A stretch of DNA of 64,000 nucleotides from Chengkuizengella sediminis (GCF_010078385.1 NZ_SIJC01000004.1:248001-312000), one strand, 5' to 3'. Positions 1-7,943 are shown, numbered from the stretch's first letter. Made by a program: numbers and translations. The notes: a model not told the origin generated them from the sequence alone.

Positions 1-1400
1 TCTGTCCAGCCTGACACTTCCACCTGTCTATCGCCGTTCAATCCAACAGCTACCACGGTTCCGTCTGATTTTAATCCTACTGTATGATATCCTCCTCCTG
101 CTATCTGCTTAATTTCTGTCCAGCCTGACACTTCCGTCTGGTAAAAATTATTCAACCCTACGGTCACCACGGTTCCGTCTGATTTTAATCCTACTGTATG
201 ATTCCCTCCTCCTGCTACCTCCTCGATTTCTGTCCAGCCTGACACTTCCGTCTGTCTATAATCTTCCCTTCCTACAGCTACCACGGTTCCGTCTGATTTT
301 AATCCTACTGTATGAGCATCTCCTACGGCTACCTGCTTGATGTCTGTCCATCCAGATACATTCGTCTGTCCATCATCGTTCCAGCCTATGGCTACCACGG
401 TTCCGTCTGATTTTAATCCTACTGTATGAGCCCATCCTGCTGCAATAAGGGTTGGAGGAATGTCCGAAACATTGAGCGATTGAGATGTTTTTAGTGATCT
501 GATCTCATTCAAAATGGTCACCGTATAACTAGCTTTTTGTTCTGCCGTTTCATCACTCACCACCGTTACAACACTCACCACTTGGTCATTGATTAGGTCG
601 TCGTTTGTGACTTCATAAGTGCCTGTCAATGTTTTACTCTCATTCACCATAAGGGTTGGAAAGTTTTCATCTATATTTAGCATGTCATTCTTCACAATGA
701 TATTGGTGAGCGGTATCGTGCCTTTGTTCGTGACTGTCATGGTGTACTCAATGGTCTGCCCTACAACATAGACCTCATTTTCTGATGTGATTTCCAATTT
801 CAAATCAGCGATATCTATTGCTGCTGCCCTTGTTATTGTCATGGTGTATGTTTTTTCTGTTATTTCATCTTCTACTATCACTTTTATTTCTATTGTTGTG
901 TCCTCATCTGCGTCTAAAGGAATGTTTACCTCACTTCCACTTGGTACTATATCCCCATCTACTTTGATCGTTGCGTTAACGTGATCGACTGTGGGTGTGA
1001 TCTTAATGGAATCTAGTCCGTTATCTACTTCTACTGCATATTCGGTTTGATTTGGATCAAACACCAAGATACCAGCACTTACTGTTAAATCGCTTAAATT
1101 TGCTAAATTTGCGTTTCTACTGAGGTTATCGAGTTGATGGCTTTGACCCGTATCAATCTCAAAATTTTGTTGTTCTAAGGGGATATCTATCCCCCCCATG
1201 TCAATATCCCCGCCTAAATTGGCTGGTGTTGTAAAATTTTGATTTATTACACCCTCATCCCCATTTGCCACTAAAGCTTTTAAATTTGCATGATTCAATT
1301 GAGGTGCTGCACTTACATGCATCTGTTGTTGAAATACAGGTTGAATAAATAAGACTGTGACTAAAAATAGTGATATCATTTTATAAAACGGATTTTTCAC
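1..1400 (-). CDS. Secreted RCC1-repeat protein, C-terminus cut by window edge
   Basis: The frame is open from a GTG at 1400 to the window edge, so the C-terminus is missing. The GTG sits behind a GAAGGGAG ribosome site. Residues 1-32 form a signal peptide (basic start, hydrophobic core, VSAA). Next come a cadherin-like beta-sandwich segment and a CARDB/DUF11-like segment (YTMTVTNKGTIPLTNI). Below about 440 lie RCC1-type units with the core HTVGLKSDGTVVAVG and QTEVSGWTEI, about 36 residues each. RCC1 units are known to build beta-propellers; the ligand here is unknown. The DNA of these units is close to those of the RCC1 gene at 6782-7756, so the two genes are recent relatives. A surface or secreted role is inferred from the signal peptide and SLH-protein neighbours. 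Confidence 0.8.
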   Translation of the reverse strand, partial: MKNPFYKMISLFLVTVLFIQPVFQQQMHVSAAPQLNHANLKALVANGDEGVINQNFTTPANLGGDIDMGGIDIPLEQQNFEIDTGQSHQLDNLSRNANLANLSDLTVSAGILVFDPNQTEYAVEVDNGLDSIKITPTVDHVNATIKVDGDIVPSGSEVNIPLDADEDTTIEIKVIVEDEITEKTYTMTITRAAAIDIADLKLEITSENEVYVVGQTIEYTMTVTNKGTIPLTNIIVKNDMLNIDENFPTLMVNESKTLTGTYEVTNDDLINDQVVSVVTVVSDETAEQKASYTVTILNEIRSLKTSQSLNVSDIPPTLIAAGWAHTVGLKSDGTVVAIGWNDDGQTNVSGWTDIKQVAVGDAHTVGLKSDGTVVAVGREDYRQTEVSGWTEIEEVAGGGNHTVGLKSDGTVVTVGLNNFYQTEVSGWTEIKQIAGGGYHTVGLKSDGTVVAVGLNGDRQVEVSGWT

Positions 1401-1464
1401 TTATTCTTTCTCCCTTCATAATACGGATCATTCTGTTCAAAAAATAGATTGAATGTAGCAAGAC

Positions 1465-1540
1465 TTTATTCGAAATTGACGAACATTCCAATTATAAATA
1501 ACGGTTCTCGCAAAAAACTCTCAAAAGTCTGGTTTTTGAA
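1465..1540. repeat. Dispersed ~75-bp repeat, copy A
   Basis: This is the first of three copies of one sequence; the others are at 5162-5240 and 7791-7870. The shared core contains CATTCCAATTATA, then TAACG, CAAAAAACTC and a CTGGTTT end. It lies 65-140 bp upstream of the RCC1 gene start at 1400. The minus strand can be read as a 63-residue ORF (1466-1657), but nothing supports that as a protein. Confidence 0.75.
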
Positions 1541-1594
1541 CCTCTTAGTCTCATGAAAACGTTCTACTGATTCAACTTTGTTGGCACAAAAAAA

Positions 1595-1624
1595 GCAGGA
1601 AAATACGGTTGTATTATCTCCTGC
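1595..1624 (-). terminator. Hairpin with T-run, minus strand
   Basis: GCAGGA pairs with TCCTGC, with further pairing inside, and a run of seven Ts follows on the minus strand. It resembles the hairpin at 7983-8010; each lies beside a copy of the dispersed repeat and upstream of an RCC1 gene. No gene directly upstream on the minus strand explains it, so it may belong to a lost gene. Confidence 0.55.
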
Positions 1625-1734
1625 CTCAATGTAATTTGAATATTTTGTTGCAATCAATTACCTCCCTCAAGCAAGCAATATCTTCAACCGCTTAAGCGAT
1701 AACCTTCTCTCGTACTTATTTTGTAAGAATGAAA

Positions 1735-1774
1735 AAATGACCTCGATTCAATACGTTCAAAACCGAAGTCATTT
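1735..1774 (-). terminator. Terminator of the SLH-protein gene
   Basis: AAATGAC pairs with GTCATTT, with inner TCG/CGA pairing, and a T-run follows on the minus strand. It lies about 50 bp after the stop of the SLH-protein gene that ends at 1826. Confidence 0.7.
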
Positions 1775-1825
1775 ATTTTATTAATTCCTGTAATCTACAA
1801 GTATAATCAGATCAGATCAGAAAGA

Positions 1826-4087
1826 TCAAGGAATAACTATTGAACTGATTGATAATTCTGTTTCTCCTGACTCGTTCCCTACTTCATCAATTAATACAAC
1901 AGTAGCCTCATGAGCAAAATCATAGCTAAAATCAAACTCTACTCGATTTGAATTGACATCTCCCTCATGAGTAATCCCTGAATTTATCACTTTAACTTTT
2001 TTTACATTGTTTTCTAAATTAGTGAATACTAATTCTTTTTCTGTTTCATCATAATACACATCACCACTTATTGGAGAGACATCCATTGATTCTCCATTAT
2101 TTAATGCATTTGGTGCCACAGTATCTACAAAAATCGTATTAGCCGCTGGTTCTGAAAAGTTTCCAGATGAATCGTAAGCATATATATACAATGTCACTCC
2201 ATCTTTATCATTAAAGCTATCATTATTATATTTCAGATTATAATCTCCTTGTAAATTAACAGCTATTAGAATCAAATCAGTTAAACCGTCAGATAGATCA
2301 TTATCAGGAGATAAATAGAGATAAGAATATTCAGGAAGTTCAATCGTTGTTTCCGAATCCCTATTGTTAGTCGTTATAGTAACATCATTATTTAAAATAG
2401 GTTTGGCTACTTGGGTATCGATTGTTATACTTTCATCTGTTGGAATTGTTTTATCCCCGATTTTTACAGAAATATCATATTCGCCATCAGCCCAACCTGT
2501 TAAATCAATTTCAATCCATCCATCTTCGCCAACATTTGATGTTTTCTCTTCACCAGATAAGTTGTGAGTCAAAATAATTTCTACACCATTTATACCTCGA
2601 TTTGGATTCCCTATATATTCCCAATGAGAGGTAGGGTTCAAATCAATAGCCTCTTTATTAAAAACAGAATCTCCAGAATTCACTAATAGATTTGCACTGA
2701 TGGTATGATCTGCTTTTTCAGAAATATTATTGGGGTCATCAACATCGATGGCGTAAACATAATAGACATCTTCTAAACTATAAGGAGAAGAACATTGTTG
2801 TCCACAATCTTCAAATAAAGGAGCCTCGCCTGTTATATCAAAGTACATATATGAAAGATCAATTACTCCTTCTGGAGATACATTGGATTCAATGATGATT
2901 GTTCTATTATCATCTTCATCTTCTAGTCCCTCTAACCCATCCGTAGGATTTCCATCCGTACTTATCACCAGCTGAACTGTATCATTATCATCATTATTTT
3001 TAATTGTTGTTGAACCATATCCAGATTGTAGCTCAAATAAGTAAGAATGACCAAAAAACTTTACGTTATTTCCATTTTCATTATCGCTATTTGAATTTAA
3101 TATTGGTTTTTCTATTGGATCAGATGGTTCTGGTTCTGGTTCTGGTTCTGACGTAGTTCGTGAAGGAGAAGTAGTGACTTTAATCTTTTTCACTTCAATT
3201 TCAACCACTATAAAATCATTTAAATCACCCATTAAGTCATTTACAGATCCTTTTTTAATATAAATATATACTTTACCTTCTGGGAATTTATTTTCTTTAA
3301 AAGTGAGTGTCAATTCATTCCCATCAATTGAAATCTCACCTTGTTCTTTATCTTTCTCATCAACTGGGTATGCATTACAGGTATGGAAGTAGTTTTTAAA
3401 ATAATCATCATTTACTTCAATATCTTCGCTAAAAATTAGAGTGACACTTGTCGTTGTTGCATCTTTATAATCAACAACATGTGGTAGTTCTAAATTAGGT
3501 TGGATATCAAGCGCGATATATGTTTCATATGCAGAATCGACTAAGAAATTACGGTCTCCATCGATTTTGTAATCCTCTTGTTCATTGATTAATTTCCACT
3601 CTAGCGCTTGAGCTACATATTTTTGCGCCCACCCACTTACACTTGGACCCACATAGCCAGATTCATCAATTTCTAAACCTTTGTAATTTGCATAGCCTAC
3701 CACCAATAATTTAGCAAATTGTTCCTTGGTTACATTATTTTTAGGATCAAATAAACCTTTTCCGATTCCATCAATAATTCCAGCAGCAGTCCCTACTTCG
3801 ATATAGGGATATGCCCAGTTCCCTTCGATTTTGACATCCGAATAGGTTCCTGTTTCTGGGGGTTCTAGCGGATTAAGTATAAATAATAACGTAATTACTT
3901 TCGCCGCTTGCTCACGTAACATATCATCATCTAAATGAGGTAAACAATCACCATAACCATCAAAAACACCTTTTCCCCTCAACACATCAAACTTCTCTTC
4001 TACTGTTAACTCATCCACTGCTGAAATATAAGGTACCATTGAAAAAAACATGACAAATGTCAGCAATATAGATATGATTTTTTTCAT
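1826..4087 (-). CDS. SLH-domain surface protein with Ig-like domains
   Basis: A 753-residue secreted protein starting behind AGGAGGAGAATAAAAAA. Residues 1-23 are a signal peptide. Residues about 25-190 resemble two to three degenerate SLH repeats (GKGVFDGYGD, IDGIGKGLFDPKNNVTKEQ). SLH domains are known to bind pyruvylated secondary cell-wall polymers, which suggests wall anchoring. Residues about 195-310 look like a SwmB/Big_5-type domain (VTLIFSEDIEV). An EPEPEPEP linker follows near 320, then acidic Ig-like domains to the end, including DGEYDISVKIGDKTIPTD and NTIFVDTVAPNA. No catalytic motif is visible. The lipoprotein gene lies 70 bp upstream with a similar leader, so co-expression is possible. 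Confidence 0.85.
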   Translation of the reverse strand: MKKIISILLTFVMFFSMVPYISAVDELTVEEKFDVLRGKGVFDGYGDCLPHLDDDMLREQAAKVITLLFILNPLEPPETGTYSDVKIEGNWAYPYIEVGTAAGIIDGIGKGLFDPKNNVTKEQFAKLLVVGYANYKGLEIDESGYVGPSVSGWAQKYVAQALEWKLINEQEDYKIDGDRNFLVDSAYETYIALDIQPNLELPHVVDYKDATTTSVTLIFSEDIEVNDDYFKNYFHTCNAYPVDEKDKEQGEISIDGNELTLTFKENKFPEGKVYIYIKKGSVNDLMGDLNDFIVVEIEVKKIKVTTSPSRTTSEPEPEPEPSDPIEKPILNSNSDNENGNNVKFFGHSYLFELQSGYGSTTIKNNDDNDTVQLVISTDGNPTDGLEGLEDEDDNRTIIIESNVSPEGVIDLSYMYFDITGEAPLFEDCGQQCSSPYSLEDVYYVYAIDVDDPNNISEKADHTISANLLVNSGDSVFNKEAIDLNPTSHWEYIGNPNRGINGVEIILTHNLSGEEKTSNVGEDGWIEIDLTGWADGEYDISVKIGDKTIPTDESITIDTQVAKPILNNDVTITTNNRDSETTIELPEYSYLYLSPDNDLSDGLTDLILIAVNLQGDYNLKYNNDSFNDKDGVTLYIYAYDSSGNFSEPAANTIFVDTVAPNALNNGESMDVSPISGDVYYDETEKELVFTNLENNVKKVKVINSGITHEGDVNSNRVEFDFSYDFAHEATVVLIDEVGNESGETELSISSIVIP

Positions 4088-4156
4088 TTTTTTATTCTCC
4101 TCCTAATTCTTGTTCAATTTGATTTTCCGATGTTTAGTTCACTTTTTAGAATATAT

Positions 4157-4969
4157 TTAAAAATCCCAACCGTAGGCCAACACTTCAACACTTACAACTT
4201 GACTTCCATATTCTTCTGGTATTTCTGGGTAAGATAGCTCAAAGCCAGCTTCACTACCAGGGTTTAAACCTACATCCACAATCCCCTCTAATATGCCTAA
4301 AAGTGTTCCATCCTCAGCATATAAAGCCGCAGCTATATTTATGTTTTCATGCTTTTTATCCGTAGAGTTTTTCACTAAACCCGTAACGTTATAAGGAGCA
4401 TATTCATCACCTTGGAAACCTTTCACTCCTGAAACCTCCATTAAATTTGGATCTTCTATTGTTTTTTCGTAATCAAAGTTATACGATGTTTCTTTGAATA
4501 AACTTGCGTCACTAATGCCATCTAAAAACGTACTTTCTGAAATAAAAGCTTTTTGACCTGGTAAAACAACATCGGGAACTGCATATAACCACGTCGCTGT
4601 ACCAAGAATTCCACCTTCTTGATCTTTAAAGTTCATTTGAGCTTCACCAATTTTAACTGGCTTATCTCCAGTATTTTCAAATATAGCTGCTGAATGTACC
4701 CATACTGTTCCGATAGAGTCCACCCACGCTGCTTCACTTTGTTGTATGATTTCAAGGTTTACACTTTCTTTCTCTTCTTCTTGTTCAACATTCACTGTAT
4801 TGTCTTTCTTTTCTTCGGTGTTTCCTTCTGCACTTTCGGTTCCTTCTGTATTATTCTCTTTAGTTGATAATTCACCGTTATCACTAATTCCTGATATTTC
4901 ATCCGTTGAACACCCTATAAGAACTAACGCTAAAGCCATCAATGTTAATAAAACAAATATTTTTTTCAT
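4157..4969 (-). CDS. Lipoprotein with FxLYD-like domain
   Basis: A 270-residue lipoprotein with lipobox VLIGC at residues 16-20, preceded by AGAAGGAG. Residues about 22-75 form a low-complexity acidic Glu/Asn/Thr spacer, typical of wall-spanning lipoproteins. The rest resembles FxLYD/DUF3426-type beta-sandwiches, with phrases such as GLVKNSTDKKHENINIAAAL and LYAEDGTLLGILEGIVDVG. Their ligand is generally unknown. It precedes the SLH-protein gene on the same strand by 69 bp and may be cotranscribed. No enzymatic motif is seen. The family call rests on pattern recognition only. Confidence 0.75.
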   Translation of the reverse strand: MKKIFVLLTLMALALVLIGCSTDEISGISDNGELSTKENNTEGTESAEGNTEEKKDNTVNVEQEEEKESVNLEIIQQSEAAWVDSIGTVWVHSAAIFENTGDKPVKIGEAQMNFKDQEGGILGTATWLYAVPDVVLPGQKAFISESTFLDGISDASLFKETSYNFDYEKTIEDPNLMEVSGVKGFQGDEYAPYNVTGLVKNSTDKKHENINIAAALYAEDGTLLGILEGIVDVGLNPGSEAGFELSYPEIPEEYGSQVVSVEVLAYGWDF

Positions 4970-5161
4970 TTTTCTTTATTCTCCTTCTAATTCATGTTCA
5001 ATCCACGATATGATTTGATATGACTTCTGCTCTGCAGTTTTTGATATTCGACTAAATCCTCCCTCCTTTTTATCCAAACCAACTATTTCTGAAGATAAAG
5101 TAAATGCACCCCGTAGAATTGAAAAATATAGGTTTCTTCTTCGCCCAGCGATTTAGCTACG

Positions 5162-5240
5162 CTTTATTCGAAATTGACGAACATTCCAATTATAGTTAAC
5201 GTTTCTCTCAAAAAACTCCCAAAAGTCTGGTTTGAGAGTT
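5162..5240. repeat. Dispersed ~75-bp repeat, copy B
   Basis: Second copy of the element at 1465-1540 and 7791-7870, with the shared CATTCCAATTATA and CTGGTTT blocks. It lies upstream of the lipoprotein gene and about 50 bp from the truncated group II intron, so this intergenic space has collected several fragments. Confidence 0.75.
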
Positions 5241-5292
5241 GAATCCCTTGGTAGTATCATGAAAATTTTGTTGAATGGATTCATTTTGTATA

Positions 5293-5395
5293 AATTCCGC
5301 GTCACCAAAGACACCCTTGCATTAAGCCAACTGCCTACTTCTGTCTTCACAGCTCGGGACTTTCACCCTATAGATTACACCCATGCTGGGCACAC
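5293..5395 (-). mobile_element. Truncated group IIC intron, 5' ~100 nt only
   Basis: Read on the minus strand from 5395, the sequence begins GTGTGCCCAGCATGGGTG and continues with CTATAGGGTGAAAGTCCCGA, GCTGTGAAGACAGAAGTA, GCAAGGGTGTC and GTGACGCGGAAT. This is the conserved start (domain I) of bacterial group II introns of the Geobacillus GsI-IIC type. Similarity ends near 5293; the rest of domain I, the maturase gene and the 3' end are absent. Class IIC introns are known to insert just 3' of intrinsic terminators. Here a perfect 11-bp terminator stem ends four bases upstream of the intron start. Confidence 0.8.
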
Positions 5396-5399
5396 TACG

Positions 5400-5439
5400 A
5401 AAAAGAGTCTGGCACACTATTATGTACTAGACTCTTTTT
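5400..5439. terminator. Bidirectional terminator at group IIC intron insertion point
   Basis: A perfect 11-bp inverted repeat (AAAAAGAGTCT / AGACTCTTTTT) with an 18-nt loop. It can end minus-strand transcription from the micro-ORF cluster and serves as the terminator next to the intron remnant. Confidence 0.8.
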
Positions 5440-5593
5440 ATATTTCTGACCTGAAGTTTAACTTCTTACTGTTTCGATTTATCCGAATTATAAACCGTTT
5501 ACAAATACTCAGAATTGAATATATCACGTATACCCCTTCAACTAATAATATTCGGAGGTGCTGGTCATGTATAATTTTATAGTTGAATTAACT

Positions 5594-5725
5594 TTAAAAC
5601 ATTTTGTCAAAGATCATCTGAAACCCTGCTATAATCAATAACCATAAAGCTATAGATACAGAGAATGTCCATAGGGCCCCTCTAAAAAAATCCAATCCAT
5701 CTTCATATACATATTTGTTTTTCAT
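5594..5725 (-). CDS. Predicted 43-residue membrane peptide
   Basis: ATG at 5725 opens 43 codons. Residues about 15-38 form one hydrophobic helix (ALWTFSVSIALWLLIIAG) after an acidic, aromatic start (YVYEDGLDFF). It overlaps the end of the 30-residue ORF at 5703-5795 in another frame, so translational coupling is possible. Its own ribosome site (GGAGAGAGA) is about 14 nt from the ATG, farther than usual. I do not recognise the family. It is the last of three small ORFs after the degenerate cpsB-like gene, ahead of the terminator at 5400-5439. Confidence 0.5.
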   Translation of the reverse strand: MKNKYVYEDGLDFFRGALWTFSVSIALWLLIIAGFQMIFDKMF

Positions 5726-5795
5726 TTTCTTTTACCAAGTCTCTCTCCACTGATAAACCATCTTCATTCATTGATTTTTGTTCTAGCATTGTCAT
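5703..5795 (-). CDS. Predicted 30-residue peptide
   Basis: ATG at 5795 follows a strong ribosome site (TAGGAGGGAAG, 5-6 nt spacing). The product is polar and charged (MTMLEQKSMNEDGLSVERDL) with no membrane segment. It overlaps the 43-residue membrane ORF and may mainly serve to couple its translation. It may be a leader peptide rather than a functional product. Only the ribosome site supports it. Confidence 0.4.
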   Translation of the reverse strand: MTMLEQKSMNEDGLSVERDLVKENEKQICI

Positions 5796-5853
5796 TTTAC
5801 TTCCCTCCTAGATATTTGTTTCATTCTTAACACTTCATATAAAAGTCCATCAT

Positions 5854-5946
5854 CTAATGAAGCATGGGATGTATTTTCCACAAAAAAATACTTGCTAACA
5901 AATAACATACTAAAATTATTAAGATATAGATTTTATTTCTGCTCAA
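5854..5946 (-). CDS. Predicted 30-residue membrane peptide, TTG start
   Basis: A TTG at 5946 lies 8 nt after a perfect AGGAGG; the ATG four bases earlier gives only a five-codon frame. The product (SRNKIYILIILVCYLLASIF) is one transmembrane helix with a basic N-terminus and a short HPMLH tail, the shape of small membrane regulators or toxins. It begins 40 bp after the stop of the degenerate cpsB-like gene. An overlapping 38-residue frame (about 5793-5909) also ends with an ATGA overlap onto the next ORF but has no good ribosome site. Confidence 0.5.
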   Translation of the reverse strand: MSRNKIYILIILVCYLLASIFLWKIHPMLH

Positions 5947-5985
5947 TCATAGAACCTCCTGATATGTAATCCAGAAACCATATCC

Positions 5986-6756
5986 TCACAAACTTGTTCC
6001 CATATTCCACCATTTTTTTCTTTTCAGTTTTACAGGTTCTTCACCAGTGACCATCCTGTTATCAGCTAACTTCTTTGCATTTTCTAACATTTTATATCTT
6101 GTGTCTGCTCCGAACTTGTGATGGATTTTCTTATAAGATTGAATTAAATCATCATATTCATCTTCATCCGTCGCAATAAAGTGAGTTAATTGTTGAGCAA
6201 TAAATTGAAGTGCAAGTTTTTGTGTTTTTTTACCAAATTCTCCTGTTATACTCGCTGCTCCAACTTGAGTGAAAGCGCCTTTCCATACAAGTTGATATAA
6301 TAGATTTGGATTTTCAACAATGGCTGTGTTTCGTTCAGGTAAAACAATAATGGGTTTTAAACCTATCATTTGAAGTTCGAATATCACTCGGTGTGTATAA
6401 AGTGGGATATCGGTTGGAGGCAATGAAATAAAAATATATTGATGGTTATTGTTAAGAGAGAGAACACTATTTTTTATATAATCTTTAACTAGATCTTCAT
6501 ATATTAACACTTGATGACCTGCTAATATTTTTATATTTATGCCTTCTTTTTTTACATTCTCATTTAATTCAGAAATCACTTCTAAAAGGTGTTCTTTATT
6601 ACTTAATAGGTATTCTTTATTGAAGTGTGGTGTTGATACAATATGTGTAATTCCTCTCTGCTCTGCTTTCTTTAATACTTTTAATTTCCAGAACCAATCT
6701 CTAGAGTTACAATCCATCTTTGTTAAAAAATTGCCATTTATATCAATCACAATCAT
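5986..6756 (-). CDS. Degenerate CpsB/YwqE-family phosphatase-like protein
   Basis: The 256-residue product follows the whole fold of CpsB/CapC/YwqE, the PHP-type manganese tyrosine phosphatases that regulate capsule and exopolysaccharide kinases. Matching family blocks include ISLPPTDIPLYTHRVIFELQ, NPNLLYQLVWKGAFTQVGA and TGEFGKKTQKLALQFI. The metal-binding positions are largely replaced: the HSH motif near the N-terminus reads NGN, GQE reads GHQ, HPERN reads LPERN and SDAH reads TDED. Only TPH near residue 43 remains. This is seen directly; loss of phosphatase activity is inferred. The gene follows an RCC1 gene by 26 bp. No capsule genes are nearby, so it may act as a binding or regulatory protein. 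Confidence 0.75.
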   Translation of the reverse strand: MIVIDINGNFLTKMDCNSRDWFWKLKVLKKAEQRGITHIVSTPHFNKEYLLSNKEHLLEVISELNENVKKEGINIKILAGHQVLIYEDLVKDYIKNSVLSLNNNHQYIFISLPPTDIPLYTHRVIFELQMIGLKPIIVLPERNTAIVENPNLLYQLVWKGAFTQVGAASITGEFGKKTQKLALQFIAQQLTHFIATDEDEYDDLIQSYKKIHHKFGADTRYKMLENAKKLADNRMVTGEEPVKLKRKKWWNMGTSL

Positions 6757-6781
6757 GTTCCGTCACACTCACTTTTTTTAT

Positions 6782-7756
6782 TTATAAAGGATCTATTAGA
6801 AACCCACTTTCAACATTCGTCTGACCATATAAGTTGTCTCCAACTGCTATGATGACTTCGTTCGATTTTAATCCTACGGTATGGAAATATCCCGCGGAGA
6901 CTTGCACAACATCTGTCCATTTAGATACATCGGTTTGGAAAGAAGCACTTCTACCGACTGTGACCACCGTTCCGTCTGATTTCAATCCTATGGTATGTGA
7001 ATGTCCTGCAGAGACTTGCACGATATCTGTCCATCTAGACACATTCGTCTGGTAAGAAATATTTTTCCCAACTGCAACCACTGTTTCGTCTGATTTTAAT
7101 CCTACCGTATGGTAGACCCCTGCGGAGATCTGCACGATATCTGTCCAATTTGATACATTCGTTTGGGAATAGCTGTTATTTCCTATCGCCACCACCGATC
7201 CATCTGATTTTAAACCTACGGTGTGTCCCCCTCCTGCAGAGACCTGCACGATATCTGTCCAATTTGATACATTGGTTTGGGCATAGGTGTTATTTCCTAC
7301 CGCCACCACCGACCCATCTGATTTTAAACCTACAGTATGTGAGAATCTATCTGCACATCCTAACCCTGCAGAGATCTGTACAATATCTGTCCACCCCAAA
7401 ATATCTTCCTGAGATAAGTCATTTTTTTCAGTTGTGATTACAGTTCCGTCCGATTTCAGTCCCACTGTATGATAAATCCCTGCAGAAATCTGTACAATAT
7501 CTGTCCAATTAGATACCTTCGTCTGTCCGTTAATATTCAATCCAATTGCTTGAACGGTCCCATCTGATTTCAACCCTACCGTATGTTCTCCTCCTGCTGA
7601 AATACGGGCTGGATTAAAATCTGAACTACAAAGTAATCTTTCACTTGGTAATGCTGCTCTTGATAACGAGTTCACATTCTTTGCATGTTTCACAATCCTC
7701 TCTCCTCGCATATTTATTTCATTCAAGTCACTTAAGGTTGCATTTTCAATATACAT
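6782..7756 (-). CDS. RCC1-repeat protein without signal peptide
   Basis: Start chosen at the ATG at 7756, behind GGTGGAG; an ATG at 7771 has no ribosome site. The ~324-residue product has a polar first 50 residues and no signal peptide, then seven or eight RCC1-type units (HTVGLKSDGTVVAVG, QTNVSNWTDIVQISAG) at about 36-residue spacing, enough for a propeller. Unlike the relative at 1-1400 it seems cytoplasmic. The cpsB-like gene starts 26 bp after its stop, so they likely form one transcript. The last unit drifts (SNEVIIAVGDN). The partner is unknown; pairing with the CpsB-like protein is inferred from adjacency only. Confidence 0.75.
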   Translation of the reverse strand: MYIENATLSDLNEINMRGERIVKHAKNVNSLSRAALPSERLLCSSDFNPARISAGGEHTVGLKSDGTVQAIGLNINGQTKVSNWTDIVQISAGIYHTVGLKSDGTVITTEKNDLSQEDILGWTDIVQISAGLGCADRFSHTVGLKSDGSVVAVGNNTYAQTNVSNWTDIVQVSAGGGHTVGLKSDGSVVAIGNNSYSQTNVSNWTDIVQISAGVYHTVGLKSDETVVAVGKNISYQTNVSRWTDIVQVSAGHSHTIGLKSDGTVVTVGRSASFQTDVSKWTDVVQVSAGYFHTVGLKSNEVIIAVGDNLYGQTNVESGFLIDPL

Positions 7757-7790
7757 TTTTTCTCCACCCATGTAGTGCGAATTTCACTAC

Positions 7791-7870
7791 GTTTTATTTT
7801 AAAATAACGGGTATTCCAATTATAAATAACGCTTCTCGCAAAAAACTCTCAAAAGCCTGGTTTGAGAGAA
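7791..7870. repeat. Dispersed ~75-bp repeat, copy C
   Basis: Third copy of the element at 1465-1540 and 5162-5240. It lies 35-115 bp upstream of the RCC1 start at 7756, similar to copy A's position before the other RCC1 gene. Its far end abuts a remnant of a second cpsB-like gene. Confidence 0.75.
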
Positions 7871-7876
7871 AGTTGG

Positions 7877-7943
7877 ATTAAATCATCATGCTCAGCTTCA
7901 TCCGTCGCAACAAAGTGAGTTAATTGTTGAGCAATAAATTGAA
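7877..7943 (-). pseudogene. ~67-bp remnant of a second cpsB-like gene
   Basis: About 67 bp match positions 6143-6208 inside the cpsB-like gene with only a few differences. The minus strand still reads as the corresponding peptide (QQLTHFVATDEAEHDDLI). Flanking sequence is unrelated to the gene. This is a truncated copy left by duplication or rearrangement of the RCC1-cpsB block. Confidence 0.75.

Noticed and set aside
1466-1657. A 63-codon minus-strand ORF
   Set aside because: It is made of a terminator hairpin and the dispersed repeat; similar readings in the other copies are broken.
5232-5582. A 116-codon plus-strand ORF
   Set aside because: It runs through the group II intron remnant and terminator in antisense.
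5563-5637. A 24-codon plus-strand ORF behind GGAGG
   Set aside because: It lies antisense to the 43-residue membrane ORF and has no other support.
5973-5990. A single TTTGTGAG half-site before the micro-ORF cluster
   Set aside because: Only one half-site is present and no -10 lies at the right distance, so it is not counted with the four paired promoters.
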